Shown here one piece after another: positions 7,947 to 14,659 of a stretch of 19,476 nucleotides of DNA. The stretch is taken from positions 1 through 19,476 of the forward strand of contig JAUZPT010000014.1 of assembly GCA_030705745.1 (NCBI GenBank), in the 5' to 3' direction. The notes below the pieces were generated by a model. That model did no database searches. It saw only the letters and a program-made list of their open reading frames with translations, and had not been told where the DNA came from. Origin of the DNA: Bacillota bacterium. Its GTDB lineage: Bacteria > Bacillota > Bacilli > Bacillales > Cytobacillaceae. A program made the position numbers and the translations under genes. Each line of letters opens with the position of its first letter. The stretch's first letter is position 1.

Positions 7947-9413
7947 TTATTTTTTTCCTGGATCCAGAACGGTGAGGGAGGACCATTTCTTTCGTTTTTG
8001 TCGATCCCGATACCATTTTATGAGGCTTAAAGTGCCAAGTAGTACGGTAGTAATCAGTCCCGTGAAGGTGGTAAAGAGCGCGAAATACTCAAATAAATTG
8101 TAATGCAAAAGCTTTTCCCATTTTATTTTCCCTTTGAGATCCTCGATTACTTGATTCATGCCAAAGATTCCACTAACGACCGTGTAAAGCGTAAGAATCA
8201 AAAGCAGGATACTGTTTTGCTTGGACGAAATTTGTTCCTTGTATTTATATAAGCTATTCAGCGTCTGCCTTGCGTCTTCATAAAGGGCATCGATTTGAAA
8301 AATCTTCCGAAGATGCACGAAAATTTCCCTTCCATGGGACTGTGTAGCCAATTCCAAAAAAAAGAAATTTGCGGTAAAAGAATTAATAGAATGAATCAAT
8401 TCTTCAATTTTATCCGAGTCGCGTTCAACTTCAATTTCAGAATAATCATTTGCCATTTTCAGTAATACAATTTTATGGAATAGATTGAGTATGAGACCAT
8501 AATAGAATTCACCATAAATTTGTGATGCAAGTTGGTTGAGCACGTCTCGATTTTCATTACTGATACAAGCGAAAGAGTGTTCATCAAGCAAATAATACGT
8601 ATTTGGCGCCCAACGATCATAGCCGTTCTGCTTCAAATAACGCTGGATATATTCCATATTGTTCGAGTTTACATAGGCTTTTCCTTCCTTGTTTAAGCCG
8701 TTTAAATCACCAGCGCGAAAAACATCGACCTCCTCAAGAATTTCACTTTCTTTTAGACTAATGAGTGATTGGACATACATTCTTTCATCTTCAAAAAAAG
8801 GAAAGGTTTCGAAATACGCTCCCTTCATGCTTTCACGTTCAAAAAATTCGGGAAGGCCAGGGTATAAGCTATCAAAAAGAAAATTCTCAACCTGGCTGAA
8901 TTTATTTCCTCCATATTCTACTACCGTCTTATGATCCCTCGTGGTCCTTGGCTCCAACACTCTAAAACGAGCTGCAAATTCGATCGCATGAGACAAAGGC
9001 ATGCCCTCGTCCCGAATTTCTGTGCGAATTGTTAAAAAACCAAGCTGATACGGGCAGATAATCATGTCAAGAGAATGGATAACAAAGGGGATTTCCACTC
9101 TTTCGGTTTTTAAGCTTGCGTGGATTTCAACTTTTTTTGAATAGCGTTGAAATCCTTTTTGTGATTCAGTGTGTGGAAAGAGTACTTTATTCGTGAACGG
9201 GAGGTAGTATGCTTCCATGTCACGATGAGAAACGTTAAAGCTGCCATAATACTTTTGTTCATCTTCTAGTTGATCGAGACGAAACCGGTTAAACCCTTGT
9301 TTTTGCATAAAAGTGACCATGTCTGTTTCGGTTTCAGATTTAATCGAAAAAGGGAAAATAAATTGAAATAATGCTTTTGATACGGTTTTTTCCTTAATTT
9401 CAATCCGCTGCAT
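7947..9413 (-). CDS. divergent CorA-like (2-TM, GMN-type) membrane protein
   Basis: This protein has 488 residues. A large, mostly soluble N-terminal part of about 395 residues is followed by two membrane helices near the C-terminus (about 401-417 and 442-466). The first helix ends in GIFGMN (415-420). A GMN tripeptide at the end of the first of two C-terminal helices is the signature of the CorA/Mrs2 Mg2+ channel family, and the short basic tail after the second helix (WYRDRQKRKKW) also fits. The N-terminal domain does not look like ordinary CorA and is longer than usual. It may be a distant cation transporter or a relative with another role. The ATG has AAAGGA eight bases upstream. It is a single-gene unit with its own terminator. 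Topology is well supported, transport is inferred. Confidence 0.75.
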   Translation of the reverse strand: MQRIEIKEKTVSKALFQFIFPFSIKSETETDMVTFMQKQGFNRFRLDQLEDEQKYYGSFNVSHRDMEAYYLPFTNKVLFPHTESQKGFQRYSKKVEIHASLKTERVEIPFVIHSLDMIICPYQLGFLTIRTEIRDEGMPLSHAIEFAARFRVLEPRTTRDHKTVVEYGGNKFSQVENFLFDSLYPGLPEFFERESMKGAYFETFPFFEDERMYVQSLISLKESEILEEVDVFRAGDLNGLNKEGKAYVNSNNMEYIQRYLKQNGYDRWAPNTYYLLDEHSFACISNENRDVLNQLASQIYGEFYYGLILNLFHKIVLLKMANDYSEIEVERDSDKIEELIHSINSFTANFFFLELATQSHGREIFVHLRKIFQIDALYEDARQTLNSLYKYKEQISSKQNSILLLILTLYTVVSGIFGMNQVIEDLKGKIKWEKLLHYNLFEYFALFTTFTGLITTVLLGTLSLIKWYRDRQKRKKWSSLTVLDPGKK

Positions 9414-9547
9414 AGTGGGTGTCCTTTCAGAAATATTGTTCTAATAAACTCAACATACCCTTTTTATCCAAAATTCAACCGAAGCGGCGGAAACAAAAAT
9501 AAACATGGAGAGAGATCTTGGAGCAGAACCTTGAGGGGAGATTTACA

Positions 9548-9763
9548 TCAGTTTTCTTCTGAAGGCTTTTGGTTCACGATAACATTACTTCGACTAATTC
9601 TTGGAGAACATGAAAAATTACAGTGATCTCCAAAATTTAAACATGCGGCGATAAAACTGGAGTTTGCAGTATGGCTGTTCTGATAGGTTGCCCCGAAGTT
9701 GATATTCGCGTTATTAGTGATGGAATTCACTTTAAATTGGCCGATATTTATTGAGCATTCCAA
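9548..9763 (-). CDS. GerPA/GerPF-like spore germination protein
   Basis: This is a 71-residue protein starting at TTG, seven bases after a perfect GGAGGTG site (9771-9777). The N-terminal stretch IGQFKVNSITNNANINFGAT and the following SxxFIAACLNFGDHCNFS region follow the pattern of the GerPA/GerPF family (G-x-[FI]-K-[VI]-N-S near the start, then N-[FI]-G, then a short segment with NFGD/NTGD). Members sit in the spore coat and help small germinants cross it. Unlike typical GerP proteins it has three Cys residues. It stands alone rather than in a gerP operon. A CATACAGT sequence 43 bases upstream resembles a mother-cell sigma factor -10. Confidence 0.7.
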   Translation of the reverse strand: MECSINIGQFKVNSITNNANINFGATYQNSHTANSSFIAACLNFGDHCNFSCSPRISRSNVIVNQKPSEEN

Positions 9764-9805
9764 AAAAGCTCACCTCCTTTTTATAGCATATTGACTGACG
9801 ATGAA

Positions 9806-9813
9806 ACTGTATG
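9806..9813 (-). promoter_or_regulatory. candidate sigma-E/sigma-K type -10 for the GerPA-like gene
   Basis: On the - strand CATACAGT matches the CATAcanT pattern of mother-cell sporulation promoters and lies 43 bases before the TTG start. No convincing -35 was found, so this rests on one short match plus the expected timing of the protein. Confidence 0.3.
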
Positions 9814-9892
9814 GATGCTTATCCCGTTTAAAACAGTTTTGAATAGGTCTAAGCCAACCCATCTTTTTTATGACAATAGAAACCTCCCTATG

Positions 9893-9928
9893 AAAAAAGC
9901 ATTCCGGTGGACGGAATGCTTTTTTTTT
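9893..9928 (-). terminator. terminator downstream of the radical SAM gene
   Basis: AAAGCATTCCG (9896-9906) and CGGAATGCTTT (9912-9922) form an 11-bp perfect stem with a 5-base loop. A/T runs on both sides allow it to work in either direction; the - strand radical SAM gene ends just before it. Confidence 0.9.
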
Positions 9929-9941
9929 CATATAGAAGAAA

Positions 9942-11159
9942 CTAAACGGTAGCGGTTGTATCTTTCGAACGCATTGCCAAAGGAATATACACACAGAATG
10001 GTTCGCTTTCCATATAATCGCCTGTGACGGCATATGTTCTGGAACGAGAACCCCCACAGATGGTACGGTATTCGCAAACACCACATTTGCCCTTGTAGTT
10101 ATCCGGCTGGCGCAAATCTTTAAACACTTTCGATTCACGGTATATTTCCGCAAGAGGCGTCTCGCGGATGTTTCCACCTGTAAGGGGCAACAGGCCGCTA
10201 GGGAAAACATCTCCAATATGTGAGACGAAAGCAAATCCATTGCCATCGTTCACGCCCTTCGGTGCGCGTTTCAATCCATCGATCATTTTTGACTGATCCA
10301 TGGTCATAGTATCCTCGTATTTAATATCGCTTTTGTCGATTTTGTTTTCGCGCATTTTTTGCTGCAGCACTACACGGCGATAATGCTGTGCGGCAGTAGT
10401 TTTAATGTCATAAGGTGCTGTTTTGCTTAACTCATACAGCCATCGGAATACTTTTTCATGCTCGGCAGGGGTGATGCATGCCTCCAACTGACCTCTTCCG
10501 GTTGGAACGAGCAAGAAGATGTACCACATTACCGCCTTCATTTCGCCGACAAGTTTAGCCATTTCTTCCAGATGATCATAATTGTAACGAGAAATAACCG
10601 TATTGATTTGCAGTGGCATATTTAATTCATTCAAGTATTTAATTTTTTCCAGGGTAAGGTCAAAGGAACCTGGAGTGCCTCGGAAGTGGTCATGTATCTC
10701 AGGAGTCGGACCATCAAGACTAAAGCCCCAACGGGATAAACCAACCTCTTTTGCACGGGCCATTTTTTCCTTAGTTACATTCGCGGTCGCACTAGGTGTC
10801 ATTGAAACGCGCATCCCTTTTTTCACTGCATAATCAGCAAGCTCGAACAAATCCTCTCTCATCATGCAGTCTCCACCCGTAAAAACGAGCATCGGATTGT
10901 TCATTTCATAAATTTGATCGATTAAGTTAAGTCCCTCTTTTGTAGACAATTCACGCGGATCCGCTTCCGTTTGTGCATCGGCGCGACAATGGACGCATTT
11001 CAGCTGGCAAGCCCGGGTCACTTCCCAAATAACAATATAAGGATTTTCATTATAGTCAATAATTTTTCCAAGTCCATGTCCATGTGGATGTCCAATAATT
11101 TGTGGATGACCTATACCGTTCATCTTCATCACCAAGCTTCTTTGGATTTTGTTGTTCAT
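9942..11159 (-). CDS. radical SAM/SPASM-like protein, TIGR04053-type
   Basis: This protein of up to 405 residues has a radical SAM core. The [4Fe-4S] motif is CQLKCVHC (Cys51, 55, 58). The SAM-binding GGE-type motif reads GGDCMM (95-100). The C-terminal domain holds CGVC, C and C (Cys359, 362, 368, 389) in the order seen in SPASM/twitch domains. The text CGVCEYRTICGGSRSRTYA resembles the heme-pathway enzymes NirJ/AhbC/AhbD and, more closely, the TIGR04053 family (Bacillus anthracis BA_1875) as I remember it. The substrate is unknown. A His-rich stretch GHPQIIGHPHGHG precedes the core at 17-29. The first ATG has no Shine-Dalgarno sequence. A start at residue 11 has AAAGAAG upstream, so the N-terminus is uncertain. 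It stands alone, with no precursor peptide gene visible beside it. Confidence 0.85.
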   Translation of the reverse strand: MNNKIQRSLVMKMNGIGHPQIIGHPHGHGLGKIIDYNENPYIVIWEVTRACQLKCVHCRADAQTEADPRELSTKEGLNLIDQIYEMNNPMLVFTGGDCMMREDLFELADYAVKKGMRVSMTPSATANVTKEKMARAKEVGLSRWGFSLDGPTPEIHDHFRGTPGSFDLTLEKIKYLNELNMPLQINTVISRYNYDHLEEMAKLVGEMKAVMWYIFLLVPTGRGQLEACITPAEHEKVFRWLYELSKTAPYDIKTTAAQHYRRVVLQQKMRENKIDKSDIKYEDTMTMDQSKMIDGLKRAPKGVNDGNGFAFVSHIGDVFPSGLLPLTGGNIRETPLAEIYRESKVFKDLRQPDNYKGKCGVCEYRTICGGSRSRTYAVTGDYMESEPFCVYIPLAMRSKDTTATV

Positions 11160-11208
11160 GAAAAAAATTTGGAGGAATTTACAATATATTAAATGGTTCT
11201 ATAAGTTC

Positions 11209-11214
11209 ATTATA
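11209..11214 (-). promoter_or_regulatory. likely -10 element of the radical SAM gene
   Basis: A perfect TATAAT on the - strand lies 49 bases before the first ATG. A good -35 hexamer is not visible. Confidence 0.4.
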
Positions 11215-11234
11215 AATTCGCTGAGAAGCGATGG

Positions 11235-11444
11235 ATGTTTTCTTTGTTACAATATTTCTACATTCATTTTTTAAAAAATGAACGGGGAACATTATCTATT
11301 ACAAAAATTTACAATTATGAACGTGAATTAAATATTAAAAATACATTACAGAAATATTACAGCCCGCTATTAAAAAAGTCTGAAAACTTGTACGGCTTAA
11401 CGGGTTACGACGGATGGAAGCGGTTTAATAGAGTGATATATTAA
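11235..11444 (+). CDS. doubtful small reading frame, unknown
   Basis: A 69-codon frame beginning MFSLLQYFYIHFL and ending YDGWKRFNRVIY fills much of the gap between the divergent radical SAM and endopeptidase genes. There is no good ribosome binding site before the ATG and no known motif. The codons are AT-rich like the surrounding gap, though the Tyr- and Lys-rich second half is not obviously random. The rest of this 400-base gap holds a TATAAT for the radical SAM gene and the candidate sigma-H promoter. Confidence 0.22.
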   Translation: MFSLLQYFYIHFLKNERGTLSITKIYNYERELNIKNTLQKYYSPLLKKSENLYGLTGYDGWKRFNRVIY

Positions 11445-11461
11445 GACCATTAAATTCCATC

Positions 11462-11491
11462 AGAGGATAATGCATCCTATATGCCCAATTT
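11462..11491 (+). promoter_or_regulatory. candidate sigma-H promoter of the endopeptidase gene
   Basis: AGAGGATAA (11462-11470) matches the sigma-H -35 consensus RnAGGAwWW at every position. After a 12-base spacer, GCCCAATTT (11483-11491) matches the -10 consensus RnnGAATww except for one base. It would start transcription about 65 bases before the ATG. A weaker sigma-A pair, TTCAAA and TATCAT with 18 bases between them, lies just downstream. Confidence 0.45.
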
Positions 11492-11560
11492 TTTATCGTT
11501 CAAAATTTGTTTATTATTCGTATATCATGAAATAGTAAATCAATTTGAAGGAGAACGATC

Positions 11561-12430
11561 ATGAGAAAACAACGATTGATTGCAGCGGCAATCGGAGCCA
11601 GCCTCATTTTCGCCTATTCGGGTGGGTCGGCGAGTGCGCATGCAAAACCAACTACTTCTAAAAAGAATGAACATGTATATACTGTGAAGTATGGCGATAA
11701 TTTATGGGGAATTGCAAAACAATACAAAGTGTCGATTGCGACAATAAAGTCGTTTAACGGATTGAAAGGTGACAACGTTCTTCCAGGACAAAAGCTTGTT
11801 GTTTCAAGAAAAAAAGCTGGAGCAAAAGTAAAGTCGTCAGCAACACCCGTTCGGAAAAAGGAAACGACGTATCGCGTTAAAAGCGGTGATTCTTTATCCG
11901 TAATTGCAGCTCGCCATAATTTATCGGTTTCACAGTTAAAATCTATCAATCATCTATCCTCGGATACAGTAGTGATTGGGAAATTGCTTAAACTAACGGG
12001 AACATCTCGTCATAAGTCTAGTAAAAAAACGGTTGCTGTGAGCTCTAAGAGAATTAAGAAGTTAAATCAAGTATCAACAGCAAAAGCCATTATGAAAGAA
12101 GCAAAAAAATACATAGGAACACCATATGTATGGGGGGGCAATACGGTATCCGGCTTTGACTGTAGCGGATATCTAAAATATGTTTATGCCAAGGTAGGGA
12201 TCACGATTCCTAGGACGGCTGCGACCATCTGGAAAGCCACCAATGCAGTAGCAGCTCCAAAACCAGGGGATATGGTCTTTTTTGAAACGTATACGACTGG
12301 ACCTTCACATCTCGGCATCTATCTTGGGAGCAATAAATTTATTCACGCCGCTTCTTCAGGAGTTAAAATTAGTGATTTGAATTTTAGTTATTGGAAATCC
12401 CGCTATCTTGGAGCTAAATCAATCTTTTAA
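11561..12430 (+). CDS. secreted LysM-NlpC/P60 D,L-endopeptidase
   Basis: This cell-wall hydrolase has 289 residues. A signal peptide (basic start, hydrophobic core, probable cut after ASA at residue 26) is followed by two LysM peptidoglycan-binding repeats (about 39-82 and 103-146), a Lys/Ser-rich linker, and an NlpC/P60 domain (about 176-289). Catalytic residues are Cys201 in FDCSGY, His250 in SHLGIY and His262 in FIHAAS. The arrangement is that of LytE, LytF and CwlS of Bacillus subtilis, which cut the D-Glu to meso-DAP bond and act in growth or cell separation. Having two LysM repeats rather than three or more makes a one-to-one match unsafe. The ATG has GAAGGAGA seven bases upstream. A sigma-H-like promoter precedes it and a terminator follows. 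Confidence 0.92.
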   Translation: MRKQRLIAAAIGASLIFAYSGGSASAHAKPTTSKKNEHVYTVKYGDNLWGIAKQYKVSIATIKSFNGLKGDNVLPGQKLVVSRKKAGAKVKSSATPVRKKETTYRVKSGDSLSVIAARHNLSVSQLKSINHLSSDTVVIGKLLKLTGTSRHKSSKKTVAVSSKRIKKLNQVSTAKAIMKEAKKYIGTPYVWGGNTVSGFDCSGYLKYVYAKVGITIPRTAATIWKATNAVAAPKPGDMVFFETYTTGPSHLGIYLGSNKFIHAASSGVKISDLNFSYWKSRYLGAKSIF

Positions 12431-12443
12431 TGTGTAAGCTTGT

Positions 12444-12476
12444 AGCCTTCATCCTTCTTGGATGGAGGTTTTTTGT
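12444..12476 (+). terminator. terminator of the endopeptidase gene
   Basis: CCTTCATCC (12446-12454) and GGATGGAGG (12460-12468) form a 9-bp stem with one G-U pair and a 5-base loop, followed by six T residues. Confidence 0.85.
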
Positions 12477-12597
12477 ATTAATGCAATTGTTAGTGAAACT
12501 CATTTTGATTTGAAAAGGACTAGTGTGATTGAAAAATAGATTGCTTAAAATATCAGAATATTTTAAACTTAAGATAAAATACGAGGGAGGTATACAA

Positions 12598-13209
12598 TTG
12601 AAAGGGTTGTACCGCGATTTTTTCTCACATCCAGATATTTTAGTCATGTTTCTAATTTTATTATCCGGATTGACCACAATTCTTTTGAATGGTTTCCATG
12701 CTTCGTTGGCATTTTGCTTCTTTTTGGGCATGATTGGTTTTGCGATAAGTGAATATTTCACCCATCGCTTCGTTTTTCACCAAAAAGCTCCAAAGAATAA
12801 ATTTCTGCTTAAATTAATGAAGAGATTGCATTACGATCATCATAAATATCCAAATGATTTAAAGCTGTTATTCCTGCCGCTTTGGTATAGCCTGCCAAAT
12901 TTCCTTGCATTTGCAGCGCTATTTTATGCGGTTCACCATGACTTGATGGATACTGTTGCGTTTGGGCTCGGCTTGATGGGAATGCTACTTTTATATGAAT
13001 GGAAACATTATATTGCACATCGGCCGTTAATACCTGGTGGCCGTTTTGGACGATGGGTCAAGAAGGTGCATCTGCTGCATCATTTTAAAAATGAAAACTA
13101 TTGGTTCGGTGTCAGCACACCATTCCTCGACTATGCTTTTGGTACATTTAAGGATGAAAAACAAGTGAAAACTAGCAAAACAGTGAAAAATATTGAAAAG
13201 AGAGCATAG
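12598..13209 (+). CDS. fatty acid hydroxylase/sterol desaturase superfamily membrane protein
   Basis: This integral membrane protein of 203 residues carries the histidine boxes of the di-iron fatty acid hydroxylase superfamily: HRFVFH (56-61), HYDHH (78-82), HYIAH (137-141) and HLLHH (158-162). Hydrophobic segments lie at about 14-30, 36-54, 91-112 and 119-135. Family members use two iron ions and O2 to hydroxylate or desaturate lipid chains, sterols or carotenoids. Bacillus has no ordinary sterols, so a fatty acid or isoprenoid lipid is more likely. The start is the TTG at 12598, six bases after GGGAGGT. The open frame continues to a TTG at 12529, which has no such site. The next gene follows after 69 bases without a clear terminator, so co-transcription is possible. 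Confidence 0.85.
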   Translation: MKGLYRDFFSHPDILVMFLILLSGLTTILLNGFHASLAFCFFLGMIGFAISEYFTHRFVFHQKAPKNKFLLKLMKRLHYDHHKYPNDLKLLFLPLWYSLPNFLAFAALFYAVHHDLMDTVAFGLGLMGMLLLYEWKHYIAHRPLIPGGRFGRWVKKVHLLHHFKNENYWFGVSTPFLDYAFGTFKDEKQVKTSKTVKNIEKRA

Positions 13210-13240
13210 GTTATTGGTGGTATTTCTCCGATTGCTTGCC

Positions 13241-13246
13241 TATAAT
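13241..13246 (+). promoter_or_regulatory. possible -10 element of the VTT-domain gene
   Basis: A perfect TATAAT sits 32 bases before the ATG at 13279. TTGGTG lies 21 bases upstream, too far for a normal -35, so the promoter is uncertain. Confidence 0.35.
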
Positions 13247-13278
13247 CAACATTAAAGAATATTTTTGCGGAGGGTACC

Positions 13279-13902
13279 ATGTTCAAAAAAATAAGTAGCT
13301 TAATCATCTTAGTGCTAATCATCGCAATTGGTTTTTATGAAAAGGACTTTTTCATTTCTATAATAAAAGAGGGCGGAAGCACGTCAATTCTGATAAGTAT
13401 GCTTGTTGTCGCCATCACCGTATTTTTTCCGATCATTCCATTTCCTGTGTTGGCAGGTCTGATAGGGGCGGTCTTCGGTACCGTTCACGCCGTCTTCATC
13501 ACCCTATCGGGAGCAATGTTTGGAACGATGGCGTTGTTCTTTCTATGCCGATATGGATTCCGAGATTGGGCGCAAGCGAAGTTGAGTAAATATCCAAAGA
13601 TTCAGGAATACGAAACATATATCGAAAAGCATTCCTTTTTGTCTGTATTGGCGAGTAGGGTCGTTCCGATCATTCCGGCGCCGGTCGTCAATATTTTTTG
13701 CAGCCTGAGCAAAATCAACTGGCTTACTTTTTTCACCGCATCAGCACTAGGGAAAATTCCAAACGTTCTTCTTCTGTCGTTTGCCGGTGCTTCTTTTACA
13801 CGTAACAAATACCTTTCATTAGGTCTTTACGGTGCATATATGGCTGTAATTTTCATCATTTATTTTATTATTGTTTATCGGAGAATGTCGAAAGAAGCTT
13901 GA
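13279..13902 (+). CDS. TVP38/TMEM64 (VTT domain) family membrane protein
   Basis: This polytopic membrane protein has 207 residues and five or six hydrophobic segments. Family motifs include FFPIIPFPVLAGLIGAVFG (49-67) and the re-entrant-loop region ASRVVPIIPAPVVN (125-138), with the conserved Arg127 and prolines, followed by GKIPN (158-162). VTT proteins are related to DedA. Recent work links such proteins to lipid scrambling or flipping, including undecaprenyl phosphate for some DedA-like members, but the exact role of this member is open. The ATG is preceded by GCGGAGGGT. It ends at a strong bidirectional terminator shared with the receiver gene on the other strand. Confidence 0.88.
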   Translation: MFKKISSLIILVLIIAIGFYEKDFFISIIKEGGSTSILISMLVVAITVFFPIIPFPVLAGLIGAVFGTVHAVFITLSGAMFGTMALFFLCRYGFRDWAQAKLSKYPKIQEYETYIEKHSFLSVLASRVVPIIPAPVVNIFCSLSKINWLTFFTASALGKIPNVLLLSFAGASFTRNKYLSLGLYGAYMAVIFIIYFIIVYRRMSKEA

Positions 13903-13913
13903 TAGAAAATATA

Positions 13914-13950
13914 AAAACCACGCGAAATTGTTATTTCGCGTGGTTTTTTA
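13914..13950. terminator. bidirectional terminator between VTT and receiver genes
   Basis: AACCACGCGAAAT (13916-13928) and ATTTCGCGTGGTT (13933-13945) form a 13-bp perfect stem with a 4-base loop. T-runs follow on both strands. It overlaps neither coding body except the stop codon of the receiver gene. Confidence 0.95.
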
Positions 13951-14304
13951 TTGTGAATTTTTTTTCAGGCTTGGAATAAGTCCTTCAAAAGAAGGTTTAA
14001 TGAGAAAATCCTTTGCTCCTAAAACGATTGAGTCTTCAATAAATTGATTCACATTCATTGAGGAAAACATAATCACCTTAGCAAACGGGTCATGTTTCAT
14101 AATTTGTGCGAGTGCATCAATGCCATTCAGGATTGGCAAGCAATAATCCATTAATACAAAATCAGGATGACAATGGGTATACTTCTTGATTGCCTGTTTT
14201 CCATCTTCTACTTCGGCAATCACTCTGTAATCGCTTTTGTGAAGCATTTTTTTCAGCATGCTTCTTGATAACAAGGAATGATCAGCAATAAGTATTGTTT
14301 TCAT
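13948..14304 (-). CDS. orphan CheY-like single-domain response regulator
   Basis: This 118-residue protein consists only of a receiver domain. The predicted phosphorylation site is Asp53 in LMDYCLP. Ser81/82 (MFSS) takes the place of the conserved Thr, and Lys103 lies in LIKP. The N-terminal acidic pocket reads ILIADHS: Asp8 is present, but the second acidic residue usual in CheY-type domains is His9. Phosphorylation or Mg2+ binding may therefore differ from CheY. No kinase gene is nearby. The ATG at 14304 has AAAGGTG nine bases upstream. A GTG at 14316 is in frame but touches the ribosome binding site, so it is rejected. A c-di-GMP-I riboswitch lies in the leader, so the level of this protein is probably set by c-di-GMP. 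Output partner unknown. Confidence 0.9.
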   Translation of the reverse strand: MKTILIADHSLLSRSMLKKMLHKSDYRVIAEVEDGKQAIKKYTHCHPDFVLMDYCLPILNGIDALAQIMKHDPFAKVIMFSSMNVNQFIEDSIVLGAKDFLIKPSFEGLIPSLKKNSQ

Positions 14305-14314
14305 TGTACAAGAC

Positions 14315-14352
14315 ACCTTTCGCTATTTGATAAAAGGCAAATTAGCAAAGGT
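14315..14352 (-). promoter_or_regulatory. probable translational expression platform of the riboswitch
   Basis: On the - strand ACCTTTGCTA (14352-14343) can pair with TAGCGAAAGGT (14325-14315), one base bulged, which would bury the AAAGGT ribosome binding site of the receiver gene. The loop of this hairpin contains AATTTGCCTTT (14343-14333). That segment is perfectly complementary over 11 bases to AAAGGCAAATT (14462-14452) in the 5' part of the aptamer. This suggests a switch between aptamer folding and an alternative long-range pairing. The pairings are visible; which state is ON is inferred. Confidence 0.55.
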
Positions 14353-14379
14353 TTATCTTTTTACTATCGTCAAATATTG

Positions 14380-14470
14380 GATGCAACCCGGCTACCATGA
14401 CAAGATTAGTCTTGTTTTAGGCCCGTGGCTTTGCGTCTTTTACTTTCGTAAAATTTGCCTTTGATTCATC
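14380..14470 (-). ncRNA. c-di-GMP-I (GEMM-I) riboswitch aptamer
   Basis: Read on the - strand, the order of motifs is that of the class I cyclic di-GMP aptamer. First comes AAAGGCAAA (14462-14454), then a P2 hairpin TTTTAC-GAAA-GTAAAA with a GAAA tetraloop. Next is GACGCAAAGCC, which includes the conserved core, then ACGGGCCTAA. A P3 hairpin follows with arms ACAAGA/TCTTGT, and finally ATGGTAGCCGGGTTGC. GATG (14470-14467) and CATC (14383-14380) may close the outer helix. The aptamer starts about 165 bases and ends about 75 bases upstream of the receiver ATG. No T-run follows, so control is probably at translation. The ligand is known for the class, not tested here. Confidence 0.93.
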
Positions 14471-14659
14471 GTAACAAACGGATTTCATCGAAACATGGGG
14501 AATAAGGTCTATTTTTTGGAGAATTCAGTAAATTTTACATAAAGAAACTGTAAATTATGTAACGTGAAAGAAATCTGTAACTACGGTAAGATAGATGAAG
14601 GTTGCAATATGAAATTAAATTTAAAACTAAAAAAAACATTTTCGAAAAGAGTTGTATAA
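14471..14659. other. divergent promoter region between riboswitch and YnfA-like gene
   Basis: This AT-rich region must hold promoters for the riboswitch transcript (-) and the YnfA-like gene (+). A weak + strand candidate is TTTACA (14534-14539) with TATGTA 16 bases later (14556-14561). Several TGTAA-type words occur but do not fit a WalR box spacing. Nothing firmer can be called. Confidence 0.3.

Noticed and set aside
9770..10246. 158-codon - strand frame between the GerPA-like and radical SAM genes
   Set aside because: Most of it lies over the radical SAM coding sequence in another frame, and it runs through that gene's terminator.
14548..14565. WalR-box-like TGTAAATTATGTAAC
   Set aside because: The two half-sites are separated by three bases, not five, so it does not fit the known box.
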